Of a stretch of DNA of 64,000 nt, positions 33,344-43,062 are shown one piece after another; within the stretch, counting starts at the first letter, position 1; each line of letters starts with the position of its first letter. Source of the DNA: Lachnospiraceae bacterium (GTDB lineage: Bacteria; Bacillota; Clostridia; Lachnospirales; Lachnospiraceae). The notes under the pieces are model-generated. The model searched no databases. It had not been told where the DNA came from and was given only the letters and a program-made list of their open reading frames with translations. The translations under genes were made by a program, and so were the position numbers. The DNA lies in NCBI GenBank assembly GCA_017441265.1, contig JAFRYE010000057.1, positions 50,326-114,325 of the forward strand. The letters are read 5' to 3'.

Positions 33344-34234
33344 ATGAAATTATCGGAAATTATGAAGAACGGTCGCACGGCGTTCACCTTTGAGATTTTC
33401 CCTCCGAAGAAGGATATGCCGATCGAGACGATCTACAAGACGCTGGACGGTCTGCAGGGGCTGCGGCCGGACTTTATCAGCGTGACTTACGGCGCCGGCG
33501 GAAGCGCGGCGGACACGAAGACCGCGGACATCGCGGAGATCATTGAGAAGAAGTACGGCATCGCTTCGGCGGTGCATTTGACGTGCCTTTACAATACGAA
33601 AGAGGACATCGACCTGATCTGCGAGCAGCTGAAGGCGCGCGGGATCGAGAACATCTTAGCGCTGCGCGGCGACCGCAATCCGAACGCGGAACGCGAGGTG
33701 CAGACGGATTTTGCGCACGCGTCGGATCTGATCGCGTATTTGAAGACGAAGGGCGACTTCCATATCATGGGAGCGTGCTACCCTGAGGGGCACATGGAGG
33801 CGGCGACGCTGGATGCGGACATCGCGAATCTAAAGAAGAAAGTCGACGCGGGCGCGGATCATTTGCTGTCGCAGCTGTTCTTTGACAATGAAGCATTTTT
33901 CCGCTTCCTGGATAAGGCGCGCGCGGCCGGAATCACCGTGCCGATTGAGGCGGGCATCATGCCCTGCACGAGCAAGGCATCGATCGAGCGCATGGTCACG
34001 ATGTGCGGCGCGAGTATCCCGGCGAAATTCGCCCGGATGATGGCACGCTATGAGGCGTATCCGGATTCGGTGCGCGAGGGCGGTATCGCCTATGCGATCG
34101 ACCAGATCATCGATCTGGTATCCCGCGGTGTGGACGGCATTCACCTCTACACCATGAACAACCCGTATGTCGCGAAACGCATCACGGACGCGGTTGCGCC
34201 GATGATCAACCCCGGCCTGATCCGGACGGAGTGA
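33344..34234 (+). CDS. metF: 5,10-methylenetetrahydrofolate reductase
   Basis: ATG 33344 is chosen since the protein aligns from MKLSEIMKNGRTAFTFEIFPPK, the usual MTHFR start; 39 extra codons upstream cross the promoter and are not expected. The 296-residue TIM barrel has the FAD-binding face (FEIFPPK, SVTYGAGGS, LALRGD) and the C-terminal GIHLYTMN. It makes methyl-tetrahydrofolate, the donor for MetH encoded two genes downstream in the same direction. Confidence 0.95.
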   Translation: MKLSEIMKNGRTAFTFEIFPPKKDMPIETIYKTLDGLQGLRPDFISVTYGAGGSAADTKTADIAEIIEKKYGIASAVHLTCLYNTKEDIDLICEQLKARGIENILALRGDRNPNAEREVQTDFAHASDLIAYLKTKGDFHIMGACYPEGHMEAATLDADIANLKKKVDAGADHLLSQLFFDNEAFFRFLDKARAAGITVPIEAGIMPCTSKASIERMVTMCGASIPAKFARMMARYEAYPDSVREGGIAYAIDQIIDLVSRGVDGIHLYTMNNPYVAKRITDAVAPMINPGLIRTE

Positions 34235-34333
34235 TCGGCGGACAACAGAATAAAAAAGCTACCTGGCACGCCCCGGTCTTCGTACCTCGGCGTGCTGTTG
34301 GAGTGTTTCGAGATTTTTCATGAGGACAAAACA

Positions 34334-35098
34334 ATGGTGGAATTGAAACCGATCCGGATGGATGAGGCAGCGAGGTATCTCGGCTACGGCGGGCAGATGC
34401 CCGACGAGACGATACTGTCGCTGATGCGCGAGTGCGAGGGGCCGCTTATGGAGGCCTGCCGGCCGGCGTACAGCGTCGGCATTTTCGACACGGAATTCTG
34501 CGGCGAGGAGGAAGTGCGCCTTGCCGAGTGTGCGCTCACTCTCACGGGCAAAGACATCGTGAAGCATCTGGCCGGGTGCGCGAAGGTGGCGCTGGTGGCG
34601 GCGACGCTCGGCTCCGGCGTGGACACGCTTCTTCGGAGACTGCAGCGCACGGAGATGGCGAAGGCTCTTCTCACGGACGCGATGGCCGGAGCCGCGATCG
34701 AGCAGATCTGCGACGACGTGCAGGCGGAGCTGCAGGGGAAAATGCCCCTCTACCGCCAGACCTGGCGCTTCTCCCCGGGCTACGGTGATCTGCCGCTTTC
34801 ACTGCAGGAAGAGCTTCTCGCGGCGGTTGAGGCGGGCAAGCGCATCGGACTTGCGACGACGCAGGGCCATATGCTCACACCCATGAAATCCGTCACGGCG
34901 ATCATCGGGCTGCAGGATATGACGAAGGAATTACGGAAGGTTCAGACGGAGGACGGCGACTCGCTGAGCGCGCCGGTCGGAGCGTGCGCCGCAGGGGCGT
35001 GCGCCGGATGCGCCTACCATGAAAGCTGTCTTTCAAGACAGGATAAGACGGAAAATGAGACATCAGTCGCAAACTTGGATAACGGAGGTCAAGCATGA
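34334..35098 (+). CDS. Stand-alone methionine synthase reactivation domain
   Basis: The 254-residue protein is related to the C-terminal activation domain of MetH (Met_synt_B12-type): LMEACRPAYSVGIF, and RFSPGYGDLPLSLQ near residue 150, a signature around the SAM-binding site. The C-terminus has CAAGACAGCAYHESC, four cysteines that could bind a metal or cluster. In many Firmicutes this domain is a separate protein while MetH lacks it, as here. Its gene overlaps metH by four bases (ATGA). It repairs oxidised cob(II)alamin on MetH using SAM. Confidence 0.88.
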   Translation: MVELKPIRMDEAARYLGYGGQMPDETILSLMRECEGPLMEACRPAYSVGIFDTEFCGEEEVRLAECALTLTGKDIVKHLAGCAKVALVAATLGSGVDTLLRRLQRTEMAKALLTDAMAGAAIEQICDDVQAELQGKMPLYRQTWRFSPGYGDLPLSLQEELLAAVEAGKRIGLATTQGHMLTPMKSVTAIIGLQDMTKELRKVQTEDGDSLSAPVGACAAGACAGCAYHESCLSRQDKTENETSVANLDNGGQA

Positions 35099-37602
35099 GC
35101 AACTATCCCGAAATTATGATTCTGGACGGCGCCATGGGCACGGAGCTTCAGGCGGCCGGACTGCCTCTGGGGGGCGTGCCGGAAGTTTGGAACATTGAGC
35201 ATCCGGACAAGGTGACGGCCATTCAACGGCGCTACATTGAGGCCGGCTCGCAGGTTGTGTACGCGAACACGTTCGGCGCTAACCGTCTGAAGATGGCAAA
35301 GACCGGATACCCGTTGCACGCGCTGATCGTCGCGGCGATCGGAAATGCCCGGGCGGCGGTTGTCGAGGCCGGGAAGCCGGAGACGAAGGTGGCCCTGGAC
35401 ATCGGTCCCATCGGGCGTCTGATCGCGCCTCTGGGGGATCTGTCTTTTGAGGAGGCGTATGATATCTTTGCCGAGGAGGTGCGCGCTGCGAAAGGTGCCG
35501 ACATGATCGTCATCGAGACGATGTCCGACCTCTACGAGGCGAAGGCGGCGGTGCTGGCGGCGAAAGAAAACAGCGACCTGCCGGTGTTCCTGACGATGAG
35601 TTTCGAGGAAAACGGACGCACGTTCACCGGCACGGATATCGACTCGATGGCATTGACATTTTCCGACATGGGAATCGACGGCATCGGTGTGAACTGCTCC
35701 CTCGGTCCGGCAGAGCTGCTTCCGATGGTGAAGCGACTCTACACGGCGACGAAGCTCCCGATCGTGGTGAAGCCGAACGCGGGTCTTCCGGACCCGGCGA
35801 CGAACACGTACAACGTCTCGGCGGAGGAATTTGCCGGGATCATGCGGCAAATGCTCCCCTACGGGGTTCGCGTCGTGGGCGGCTGTTGCGGTACTTCGCC
35901 CGAATATATCCGCGAACTCACCCGCGTCGTGCGTGAGTGGGAGGCGGCGAGAGACCGCGTCGGCGAGAGCGACGCGTCGTTCTGGCCGGAGGATTACCGG
36001 GAACTCACGGAATTTCGGAACACACGCCCCACGGGTATCGCATCGGCCAACAAAGCCGTGTGGTTCTCGGAGCCGCGATGCATCGGCGAGCGGATCAATC
36101 CGACCGGCAAGAAGCGCTTCAAGGAGGCGCTCCAAAACGGCGATATGGATTACATCCTCGGGCAGGCCATCTCCCAGGTGGAGGCGGGCGCCGAGATCCT
36201 GGACGTCAACGTCGGCCTCCCGGGCATCGACGAGACGGAGATGATGGTCCGCGTGATCCGCGAGCTGCAGGCGGTGGTGGATGTGCCGCTGCAGATCGAT
36301 TCGAACAAACCCGAGGTGCTGGAGGCAGCGCTTCGCATCTATAACGGCAAACCCCTTGTGAACAGTGTGAACGGCGAGGAGAAGAGCCTTACCTCGATCC
36401 TTCCGCTGGTGAAGAAATACGGCGCCGCCGTTGTCGGGCTCACCCTCGACGAGGCGGGAATCGGAAAGACGGCGGAGGAGAGATTTGCCGTCGCGGAGAA
36501 GATCGTCTCCCGCGCGGAGTCGGTGGGGATCCGCAGGGAAAACCTTCAGATCGACTGCCTGACCCTCACGGCCAGCGCGGAGCAGGCCGCGGTGGCGGAG
36601 ACGCTGCGGGCGGTGGCGATGGTGCATAACAACCTGCACACCGGTGCGGTCCTGGGCGTTTCCAACGTAAGCTTCGGTCTTCCGAACCGCGATCTGGTAA
36701 ATGCGACATTTCTCACGATGGCGCTTCAGAACGGTCTGACGCTGCCGATCATGAATCCGAACTCGGCGTCGATGATGGGCGCGCTGCGCGCATATCGGCT
36801 TCTGATGAACATTGATAAGAACTCTCTCGCATATATGGAAGCGTACAAGGATTACGTTGCGCCGACGGTCGTTGCACCGGCGGGCGTCGCTGTCGGCGGG
36901 ACTTCCGCGGGTGCCGGCGTGTCGGCTCCGGCAGGAGATCCGCTGCCTGCGGAGATCGCTGCGAAGCTCGGCGACGGCGCGGCTGCTTTGTACAATGCGG
37001 TTGTTCGCGGCCTCACGGCACAGGGAGCGGACATCACGAAGAGCCTTTTGGGAACGATGGATTCCATGGATATCGTCAACGGCGTTTTGATCCCGGCCCT
37101 CGACACGGTCGGCGCGGGCTTTGAGTCCGGCCGATTGTTCCTGCCGCAGCTGATCTTATCGGCATCGGTGGTGCAGGGGGCATTTTCCGAGATCAAGGAG
37201 CACATGCGCGCAAGCGGCGCGGAGAGCGTCAGCAAGGGCACGATCGTCCTTGCGACCGTGAAGGGCGACATTCATGACATCGGCAAGAACATCGTGAAAG
37301 TCCTGCTGGAAAATTACGGATTTACCGTGGTCGACCTCGGCCGTGACGTGGAGATCTCGGCGGTCGTCAAGGCGGCGAAGGAAACCGGAACGCCTCTCGT
37401 GGGGCTGAGTGCCCTGATGACGACGACGCTGCCGAGCATGAAGGACACGATCGCGGCGCTTCGCGCGGAAGGGCTTCCGTGCAAGGTTGTCGTCGGCGGC
37501 GCGGTGCTGACTCCGGAGTATGCGGCGGAGATCGGCGCGGACTACTACGGCCGCGACGCGAAGGCTACGGTCGACATCGCAAAAGAGGTTTTCGGGGTTT
37601 AA
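35095..37602 (+). CDS. metH: Cobalamin-dependent methionine synthase lacking the activation domain
   Basis: The 835-residue enzyme has, in order: a homocysteine-binding barrel (1-290, zinc cysteines in VVGGCCGTSP), a pterin-binding barrel (about 325-580), an Ala/Gly/Pro-rich linker (about 585-620), a cap domain (about 625-715) and a cobalamin-binding domain (about 716-835) with DIHDIGKNIV, whose histidine binds the cobalt. Classical MetH is about 1200 residues; the missing activation domain is the preceding gene. ATG 35095 follows GGAGG. It depends on the cobalamin likely brought in by the operon at 8-14.6 kb. Confidence 0.96.
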   Translation: MSNYPEIMILDGAMGTELQAAGLPLGGVPEVWNIEHPDKVTAIQRRYIEAGSQVVYANTFGANRLKMAKTGYPLHALIVAAIGNARAAVVEAGKPETKVALDIGPIGRLIAPLGDLSFEEAYDIFAEEVRAAKGADMIVIETMSDLYEAKAAVLAAKENSDLPVFLTMSFEENGRTFTGTDIDSMALTFSDMGIDGIGVNCSLGPAELLPMVKRLYTATKLPIVVKPNAGLPDPATNTYNVSAEEFAGIMRQMLPYGVRVVGGCCGTSPEYIRELTRVVREWEAARDRVGESDASFWPEDYRELTEFRNTRPTGIASANKAVWFSEPRCIGERINPTGKKRFKEALQNGDMDYILGQAISQVEAGAEILDVNVGLPGIDETEMMVRVIRELQAVVDVPLQIDSNKPEVLEAALRIYNGKPLVNSVNGEEKSLTSILPLVKKYGAAVVGLTLDEAGIGKTAEERFAVAEKIVSRAESVGIRRENLQIDCLTLTASAEQAAVAETLRAVAMVHNNLHTGAVLGVSNVSFGLPNRDLVNATFLTMALQNGLTLPIMNPNSASMMGALRAYRLLMNIDKNSLAYMEAYKDYVAPTVVAPAGVAVGGTSAGAGVSAPAGDPLPAEIAAKLGDGAAALYNAVVRGLTAQGADITKSLLGTMDSMDIVNGVLIPALDTVGAGFESGRLFLPQLILSASVVQGAFSEIKEHMRASGAESVSKGTIVLATVKGDIHDIGKNIVKVLLENYGFTVVDLGRDVEISAVVKAAKETGTPLVGLSALMTTTLPSMKDTIAALRAEGLPCKVVVGGAVLTPEYAAEIGADYYGRDAKATVDIAKEVFGV

Positions 37603-37725
37603 TTACAGGGGAAATGAGACATGTGTATTGCATGGTTTAAGCGACTGCTGCGCGGCTGCTCGGGCGGGGTGACCGACGACGCCGGGACAGAGAATCTTAC
37701 GGAAAATGAGGGGTCAAACGGACGT

Positions 37726-38286
37726 ATGTTTTTGATCATCGGCCTCGGCAATCCCGGGGGAAAATACGCGGGGACGCGGCACAACATCGGCTTCGATGCC
37801 GTGACGGCGCTGGCGGACGCGTATCATATTGACTTGAAGAACAAAGAGTGCAAAGGCCTGACCGGAACCGGCGCGATCGCGGGCATGAAGGTCAAGCTCG
37901 TGCAGCCTCAGACATTTATGAACAACAGCGGCGAATGTGTGCGCGCGCTGATGGATTTCTACAAGGTGCCGGCGGAGGACATCCTCGTCATCTGCGACGA
38001 GGTTTCGCTTCCGACAGGAAAACTGCGCATTCGCGGCAAGGGCAGCGCCGGTGGGCACAACGGCATGAAGAGCATCATCAGCCACATCGGCACGAGTGAT
38101 TTTGCGAGACTGCGCATCGGCGTCGGCGAGAAGCCGGAGGGATGGGAGCTTGCCGACCACGTGCTGGCTCATTTTCCGAAGGAGGAGGAGCCCACGGTGC
38201 GGGAAGCCCTGAAGCGGGCGACCGAAGCCGTTACCTGTATTTTGGACGAGGGTGTGGAGAGTGCGATGAACCGCTTCAACGGGTAG
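37726..38286 (+). CDS. pth: Peptidyl-tRNA hydrolase
   Basis: From ATG 37726 the 186-residue product matches the whole family: FLIIGLGNPGGKYAGTRHN with catalytic His, TFMNNSGE, VICDEVSLPTGKLRIRGKGSAGGHNG with Asp and Asn. An in-frame ATG at 37621 would add 35 residues of low similarity; it has its own G-rich leader, so that start cannot be excluded. It recycles peptidyl-tRNA and lies directly before mfd, as in many Firmicutes. Confidence 0.93.
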   Translation: MFLIIGLGNPGGKYAGTRHNIGFDAVTALADAYHIDLKNKECKGLTGTGAIAGMKVKLVQPQTFMNNSGECVRALMDFYKVPAEDILVICDEVSLPTGKLRIRGKGSAGGHNGMKSIISHIGTSDFARLRIGVGEKPEGWELADHVLAHFPKEEEPTVREALKRATEAVTCILDEGVESAMNRFNG

Positions 38287-38311
38287 TCGCAAACAGGAGA
38301 TTTTACGGATT

Positions 38312-41300
38312 ATGCAACAGATAGCGCGAACTTATGTGGAACCCATGGAGGATTCCAAGGAATTTGCGGCGGTCAGGGAGCATCTCACGCGCGGCGAGAC
38401 GCCCGTTCTGGTGACGGGCTGCACGTCGGTGCAGAAGGCGCAGTTTATGTGTGCGCTGGGCGAACCGTACCGCTACCGCCTGATCATCGCGGAGGACGAC
38501 CTGCGGGCGAAGGCACTGTACGAGGATTGCCGGGAGTTTGACCCCGACACCGTGTACATGCCGGACAAGGATCTGATCTTCTTCAGCGCCGGGCTTCAGG
38601 GCATCGCGACGCTGCGGGAGCGGATGCGGGTGTTCCGGCGGATCGCCGAGACCGAGGAGAGCGGCGGGCGGCTCACGATCGTTACAGCTGTGCGAACCGG
38701 CCTTGAGCGGCTGCAGCCCCTGCAGGAGATCCTCTCGGCGCGCGTCACGATCGAGCGCGATGCGGAGGCGTCGCTCACGCAGATCGAGAGGGCTTTGACG
38801 GGACTTTGCTACCGGAGGACGGACCAGGTGGATACGCCCGGCGAGTTTGCCGTGCGGGGCGGCATCCTCGATGTCTTTCCGGTGTCTGCGGACAACCCGT
38901 ACCGCGTGGAGTTCTGGGGGGACGAGATCAACGACATCAAAGTCTTCGACGCCGCGAGCCAGCGCTCCATCGAGCCGGTCGAGCGCGTGACGATCTACCC
39001 CGCGGTCGAGGTCGTGCTGACCGAAGAGGAGCGTGAGGCCGGTCTTAAGAAGATTGCCAAGGACGCCGAGCGGACCTCGAAGGAGCTCGATAAGCAGGGG
39101 AAAAATAACGAGGCATACCACCTTCGCGTCACCGCGGGGGAGCTGGCGGACAACATCCGCGATTGCCCGGAAAATGTCAATATGGGGGCGTTCATCGACT
39201 ATTTCAAGAAGGAAACGACCTCCTTTTTCTCGTATCTGCCGGCGGAGGAGACCGTCATTTTCCTCGATGAGCCGACCCACCAGGAGGAGATTGCCGAGGC
39301 GGTCGTGGAGGAGTACACGGCCGGCATGGAAGGGCGTCTCTCCTCAGGGGATCTGCTGCCCGGGCAGATGCGTGCGATCCATGATTTCCGCAAGCTCTAT
39401 TCCGGACTTGCGGCGGCACGCACCGTGTCGCTGGCGACGTTCGTCATAAAGGATCCGCTGATCGCGTACCGCTTCCAATACGATCTCGGAGCGAGGAGCA
39501 TCTCCTCGTACAGCAAGAATCTGGAGTCCCTTGCGAAGGACCTGGCGTCGTACCGCAAGAAGGGCTACCGGATGCTTTTGGTGTGCCCGTCTCACACGAG
39601 GGCGAAGCATCTCGTGGAAGAGCTGGAGGACTACGGGATCGTCTCATTTTACACGGAGGATCCGGCCCGCGTCGTAAAGCCCCGCGAGGTCATGATCGTG
39701 TACGGTCGGCTTCGCAACGGGTTCGAGTATCCGCTGCAGAAGTTTATCGTCATCACGGAAAGCGATATTTTCGGCCGCGAGCGCGCGAAAGTCGAGAAGA
39801 AAAAGAGCGACCGGCGGGCGCTCGATTATCAGAAACTCGCCAACGGCGACTTCGTCATCCATGAGAATCACGGTGTCGGCGTTTACCGCGGCCTCACACA
39901 GATTGCCAAGGACGGTGTGACGCGCGACTACGTCAAAGTCGAGTATGAGGGCGGCGTGTGCTACGTCCCGGCGACAGGCCTGGACGTCCTGCAGAAGTAT
40001 GCGGACGCGGACGCCGACAAGAAGCCGAAGATCAACCGTCTCGGCGGGACCGAGTGGACCAAGACGAAGGCGCGGGTGCAGAAGAGCGTCAAGAATATCG
40101 CGCAGGATCTGATCAATCTGTATGCGATACGGCAGAACCGGAAAGGGTTCGCATTTTCCGAGGACAGCGAATGGCAGCGGGAGTTCGAGGAGCTGTTCCC
40201 CTTCGAGGAGACGGATGACCAGCTGAAGGCCATCGCGGACACGAAGCGCGACATGCAGAGCGACCGCATCATGGACCGCCTGATCTGCGGCGACGTCGGC
40301 TACGGCAAGACGGAGATCGCGCTGCGGGCGGCGTTCAAGGCGGTTTTGGACGGCAAACAGGTCGCCGTTTTGGTTCCGACGACGATCCTCGCGCAGCAGC
40401 ATTACAACACGTTCACTCAGCGGCTGATGGATTTTCCGTGCCGTGTCGACATGCTCTCGCGGTTCCGCTCGAAGGCGGATCAGGCGAAGACCATCGAGGC
40501 CGTCCGCAAGGGAATGGTGGATATCGTCATCGGCACGCACCGCATCCTCTCCAAGGATGTGCAGTTCAAAAACCTGGGCCTTTTGATCGTGGACGAGGAG
40601 CAGCGCTTCGGCGTAACGCACAAGGAGAAGATCAAGCAGCTTCGCAACGACGTGGACGCGCTGACGCTCACGGCGACGCCGATCCCGCGGACGCTTCACA
40701 TGAGCCTGATCGGGATCCGCGACATGAGTATTCTGGAGGAGCCGCCGCTTGACCGGCTGCCGATCCAGACCTTTGTCATGGAGTACAGCGCGGAAATTGT
40801 CCGCGAGGCCATCAACAGAGAACTTGCGCGCGAAGGGCAAGTGTATTATATTTATAACAAGGTTGTCGGGATCGACGAGGTCGCGGACAAGATCTCGGAG
40901 CTCTGTCCGGATGCCCGCGTTGCGTACGCCCACGGGCAGATGAACGAGCGCGAGCTCGAGCGCATCATGACAAAGTTCGTCAACCGTGAGATCGACGTTT
41001 TGGTATCCACCACGATCGTCGAGACCGGCATGGACATCAGCAACGTCAACACGATGATCATCGACGGCGCGGAACGGCTGGGACTCTCGCAGATGTATCA
41101 GCTGCGCGGGCGCGTCGGGCGTTCCAACCGGATCGCCTACGCCTTTTTGATGTACCGCCGCGACAAAGTCATCAGCGAGGTGGCGCAGCGCCGGCTGAAC
41201 GCGATCCGGGATTTTACGGACCTGGGCGCCGGCTATAAGATCTCCCTGCGGGATCTTGAGATCCGCGGTGCGGGCAACCTGCTCGGCGCGGAACAGCACG

Positions 41301-41920
41301 GCCAGATCGCGAGCGTCGGGTATGATCTGTATTGCAAAATGCTGAACGAAGCCATTCGGGCGATGAAGGGGGACACGGAGGTCCGCGAGCTCTTCGAGAC
41401 GCAGATCGACGCGGAGCTGGACGCCTTCATCCCGGTGACGTACATTCGAAACGAGATTCAGAAACTGGATATGTACAAACGCATCGCTTCCGTTGAGTCG
41501 AAGGAGGAGATGGAAGAGCTGCAGGACGAGATGATCGACCGCTACGGCGATCTGCCGGAGAGCGTGAATCTGCTGCTGCACGTCGCATACACGAAGTCGC
41601 TGGCCCACAAGGCGTATGTCGAGCGGCTGACGATCCGCGACGGATTCCTGGTGATGCAGATGTTCCCCCGCGCGCAACTGCGCGTCGAGGAGCTGCCTGC
41701 GCTGCTTAAGGGGTACGGCGGTCGGCTCAACCTGCGGGCAGGCGCGACACCGGTCATGACGTACCAGCTCGGAAACGCTGAAAAGCCCGGACAGACAGGC
41801 GGACGGTCAACCGGCAAGGCCGTCGGCAAGGCGGCAGCGGCCGGCGCAAAGAGGGATCCCTATGCGGATTTGGACGAGGCGGCCGCGCTTTTGACGGAAC
41901 TCGGGAAGCTTGCCATGTGA
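38312..41920 (+). CDS. mfd: Transcription-repair coupling factor Mfd
   Basis: The 1202-residue protein has the complete Mfd layout: UvrB-like domains (1-470), an RNA polymerase-interacting CarD-like domain (about 500-580), and RecG-type motor domains with [12 protein letters not shown] (Walker A), VDEEQRFG (DEEQ) and [11 protein letters not shown]-terminal TRCF domain follows. The last 50 residues ([15 protein letters not shown] and following) form an Ala/Gly-rich extension absent from most relatives. It removes stalled RNA polymerase and recruits UvrA. It lies 25 bases after pth. Confidence 0.97.
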   Translation: MQQIARTYVEPMEDSKEFAAVREHLTRGETPVLVTGCTSVQKAQFMCALGEPYRYRLIIAEDDLRAKALYEDCREFDPDTVYMPDKDLIFFSAGLQGIATLRERMRVFRRIAETEESGGRLTIVTAVRTGLERLQPLQEILSARVTIERDAEASLTQIERALTGLCYRRTDQVDTPGEFAVRGGILDVFPVSADNPYRVEFWGDEINDIKVFDAASQRSIEPVERVTIYPAVEVVLTEEEREAGLKKIAKDAERTSKELDKQGKNNEAYHLRVTAGELADNIRDCPENVNMGAFIDYFKKETTSFFSYLPAEETVIFLDEPTHQEEIAEAVVEEYTAGMEGRLSSGDLLPGQMRAIHDFRKLYSGLAAARTVSLATFVIKDPLIAYRFQYDLGARSISSYSKNLESLAKDLASYRKKGYRMLLVCPSHTRAKHLVEELEDYGIVSFYTEDPARVVKPREVMIVYGRLRNGFEYPLQKFIVITESDIFGRERAKVEKKKSDRRALDYQKLANGDFVIHENHGVGVYRGLTQIAKDGVTRDYVKVEYEGGVCYVPATGLDVLQKYADADADKKPKINRLGGTEWTKTKARVQKSVKNIAQDLINLYAIRQNRKGFAFSEDSEWQREFEELFPFEETDDQLKAIADTKRDMQSDRIMDRLICGDVGYGKTEIALRAAFKAVLDGKQVAVLVPTTILAQQHYNTFTQRLMDFPCRVDMLSRFRSKADQAKTIEAVRKGMVDIVIGTHRILSKDVQFKNLGLLIVDEEQRFGVTHKEKIKQLRNDVDALTLTATPIPRTLHMSLIGIRDMSILEEPPLDRLPIQTFVMEYSAEIVREAINRELAREGQVYYIYNKVVGIDEVADKISELCPDARVAYAHGQMNERELERIMTKFVNREIDVLVSTTIVETGMDISNVNTMIIDGAERLGLSQMYQLRGRVGRSNRIAYAFLMYRRDKVISEVAQRRLNAIRDFTDLGAGYKISLRDLEIRGAGNLLGAEQHGQIASVGYDLYCKMLNEAIRAMKGDTEVRELFETQIDAELDAFIPVTYIRNEIQKLDMYKRIASVESKEEMEELQDEMIDRYGDLPESVNLLLHVAYTKSLAHKAYVERLTIRDGFLVMQMFPRAQLRVEELPALLKGYGGRLNLRAGATPVMTYQLGNAEKPGQTGGRSTGKAVGKAAAAGAKRDPYADLDEAAALLTELGKLAM

Positions 41921-41983
41921 CGCCCGAAGTCCGAAAGGAAACACGAAACTATGACAGAGAACGATAGGAAACGGAGGAGAGGA

Positions 41984-42991
41984 ATGCGCATGAAAAACAG
42001 ATGCAGACGATGTCTTGCTATGCTTTTGGCCATTGTGATGGCGGTGCTTGCATTCGGTTGCAGCAAATCGGGCAATGAGGACGAGAAGAAGCTGCCCTCC
42101 AGCGAAGGATTTTCTAACGACGTATTGATGCGGATCGGCGGAACCGATGTGAGTTACGCGGAAGCCAACATTTACCTGCGCAGCATGCGCGAGGAGGTGG
42201 AGGCACTGTACGGCAGCGAGATCTGGGACCTGCGATTCACCCGCGACAACCGCACGTATGCGGAGCTGATGAAGGAGCGTCTGCTGGAGAAGATCATTTA
42301 CATCAAGCTCGTGTGCCATATGGCGGACCAGTTTGATGTCAAGGTCTCCGCGGACGACGTCCTGAAGGTCAGCGAATACACGCAGCAGTACCTCTCGGGC
42401 ATCACGGAGGCTACCGCGAAAAAGTACGGCATCACCGAGGAACTGGTGCGCTCCATTTACAACGACAACGTGCTGGCGGAAAAGATCTACCAGACCATCA
42501 CGCTCAACGCGAACCCGACATACTCGGAACTTGAGGTGCTGCGCGCGAAGTTTTATTACATTTTCCTGAGCAAGTACTACGAGGACAGCGAGGGCAACCG
42601 CACGGCGTTCTCGGAGGAGGATCGTCAGGCGCTTTGGACGAAGGCGGAAGGCTACCGCAAGGCGGCCGCGGAGGCGAAGGATTTCTATGATTATGCCAAG
42701 GGCGTGACGGCGGCGTCGACGGTGGAGATGACGGTCGGCCGCGCGGATCTGCCGGCCAACAGCCGGAAGGAGGCATTTGCCCTGCACACCGGCGAGATCA
42801 GCGCCGTGGTTGAGGAGGAAGACGGGCTTTACATCTTCTACTGCGTGGACGAGAAGGACAAGGCGGCTACCCAGGAGGCGGAGGAGGCGAAGATCGCGGA
42901 GTTGTCTCACGCGTATTTTGAGAGCCTCTACGAAAAATGGAAGGCCAACGTCAAGATTGAGGTGAACGAAGCTCTCTGGGATGCAATGTGA
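41984..42991 (+). CDS. Lipoprotein of the PrsA/SurA-like (parvulin) kind
   Basis: ATG 41984 follows GGAGGAG. The 335-residue product has a lipoprotein signal with lipobox LAFGC, a SurA/PrsA-like helical segment (MRIGGTDVSYAEANIYLRSM) and a divergent C-terminal parvulin-like region (AKFYYIFLSKY, TGEISAVVEEEDGLYIFYC). A parvulin-like protein following mfd is seen in other Clostridia. Extracellular protein folding is the expected role; whether the isomerase site is intact is unclear. Confidence 0.8.
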   Translation: MRMKNRCRRCLAMLLAIVMAVLAFGCSKSGNEDEKKLPSSEGFSNDVLMRIGGTDVSYAEANIYLRSMREEVEALYGSEIWDLRFTRDNRTYAELMKERLLEKIIYIKLVCHMADQFDVKVSADDVLKVSEYTQQYLSGITEATAKKYGITEELVRSIYNDNVLAEKIYQTITLNANPTYSELEVLRAKFYYIFLSKYYEDSEGNRTAFSEEDRQALWTKAEGYRKAAAEAKDFYDYAKGVTAASTVEMTVGRADLPANSRKEAFALHTGEISAVVEEEDGLYIFYCVDEKDKAATQEAEEAKIAELSHAYFESLYEKWKANVKIEVNEALWDAM

Positions 42992-43028
42992 CCGGAGAGT
43001 TCGGATAAATAAGAGTAAAAGTGAGGAG

Positions 43029-43062
43029 GCTGTGATTCTCTTTGGAATCACAGCTTTTTTGC
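43029..43062 (+). terminator. Rho-independent terminator after the mfd operon
   Basis: GCTGTGATTC pairs with GAATCACAGC and is followed by TTTTTT. It overlaps the 3' end of the convergent histidine kinase gene at 43048. Confidence 0.9.

Noticed and set aside
31219..35094. SAM, T-box or second cobalamin riboswitch at the methionine genes
   Set aside because: I looked in each gap and found ordinary promoters and terminators but no conserved riboswitch core.
35089..36639. Long - strand open frame opposite metH
   Set aside because: Arg/His-rich shadow of the well-supported metH gene.
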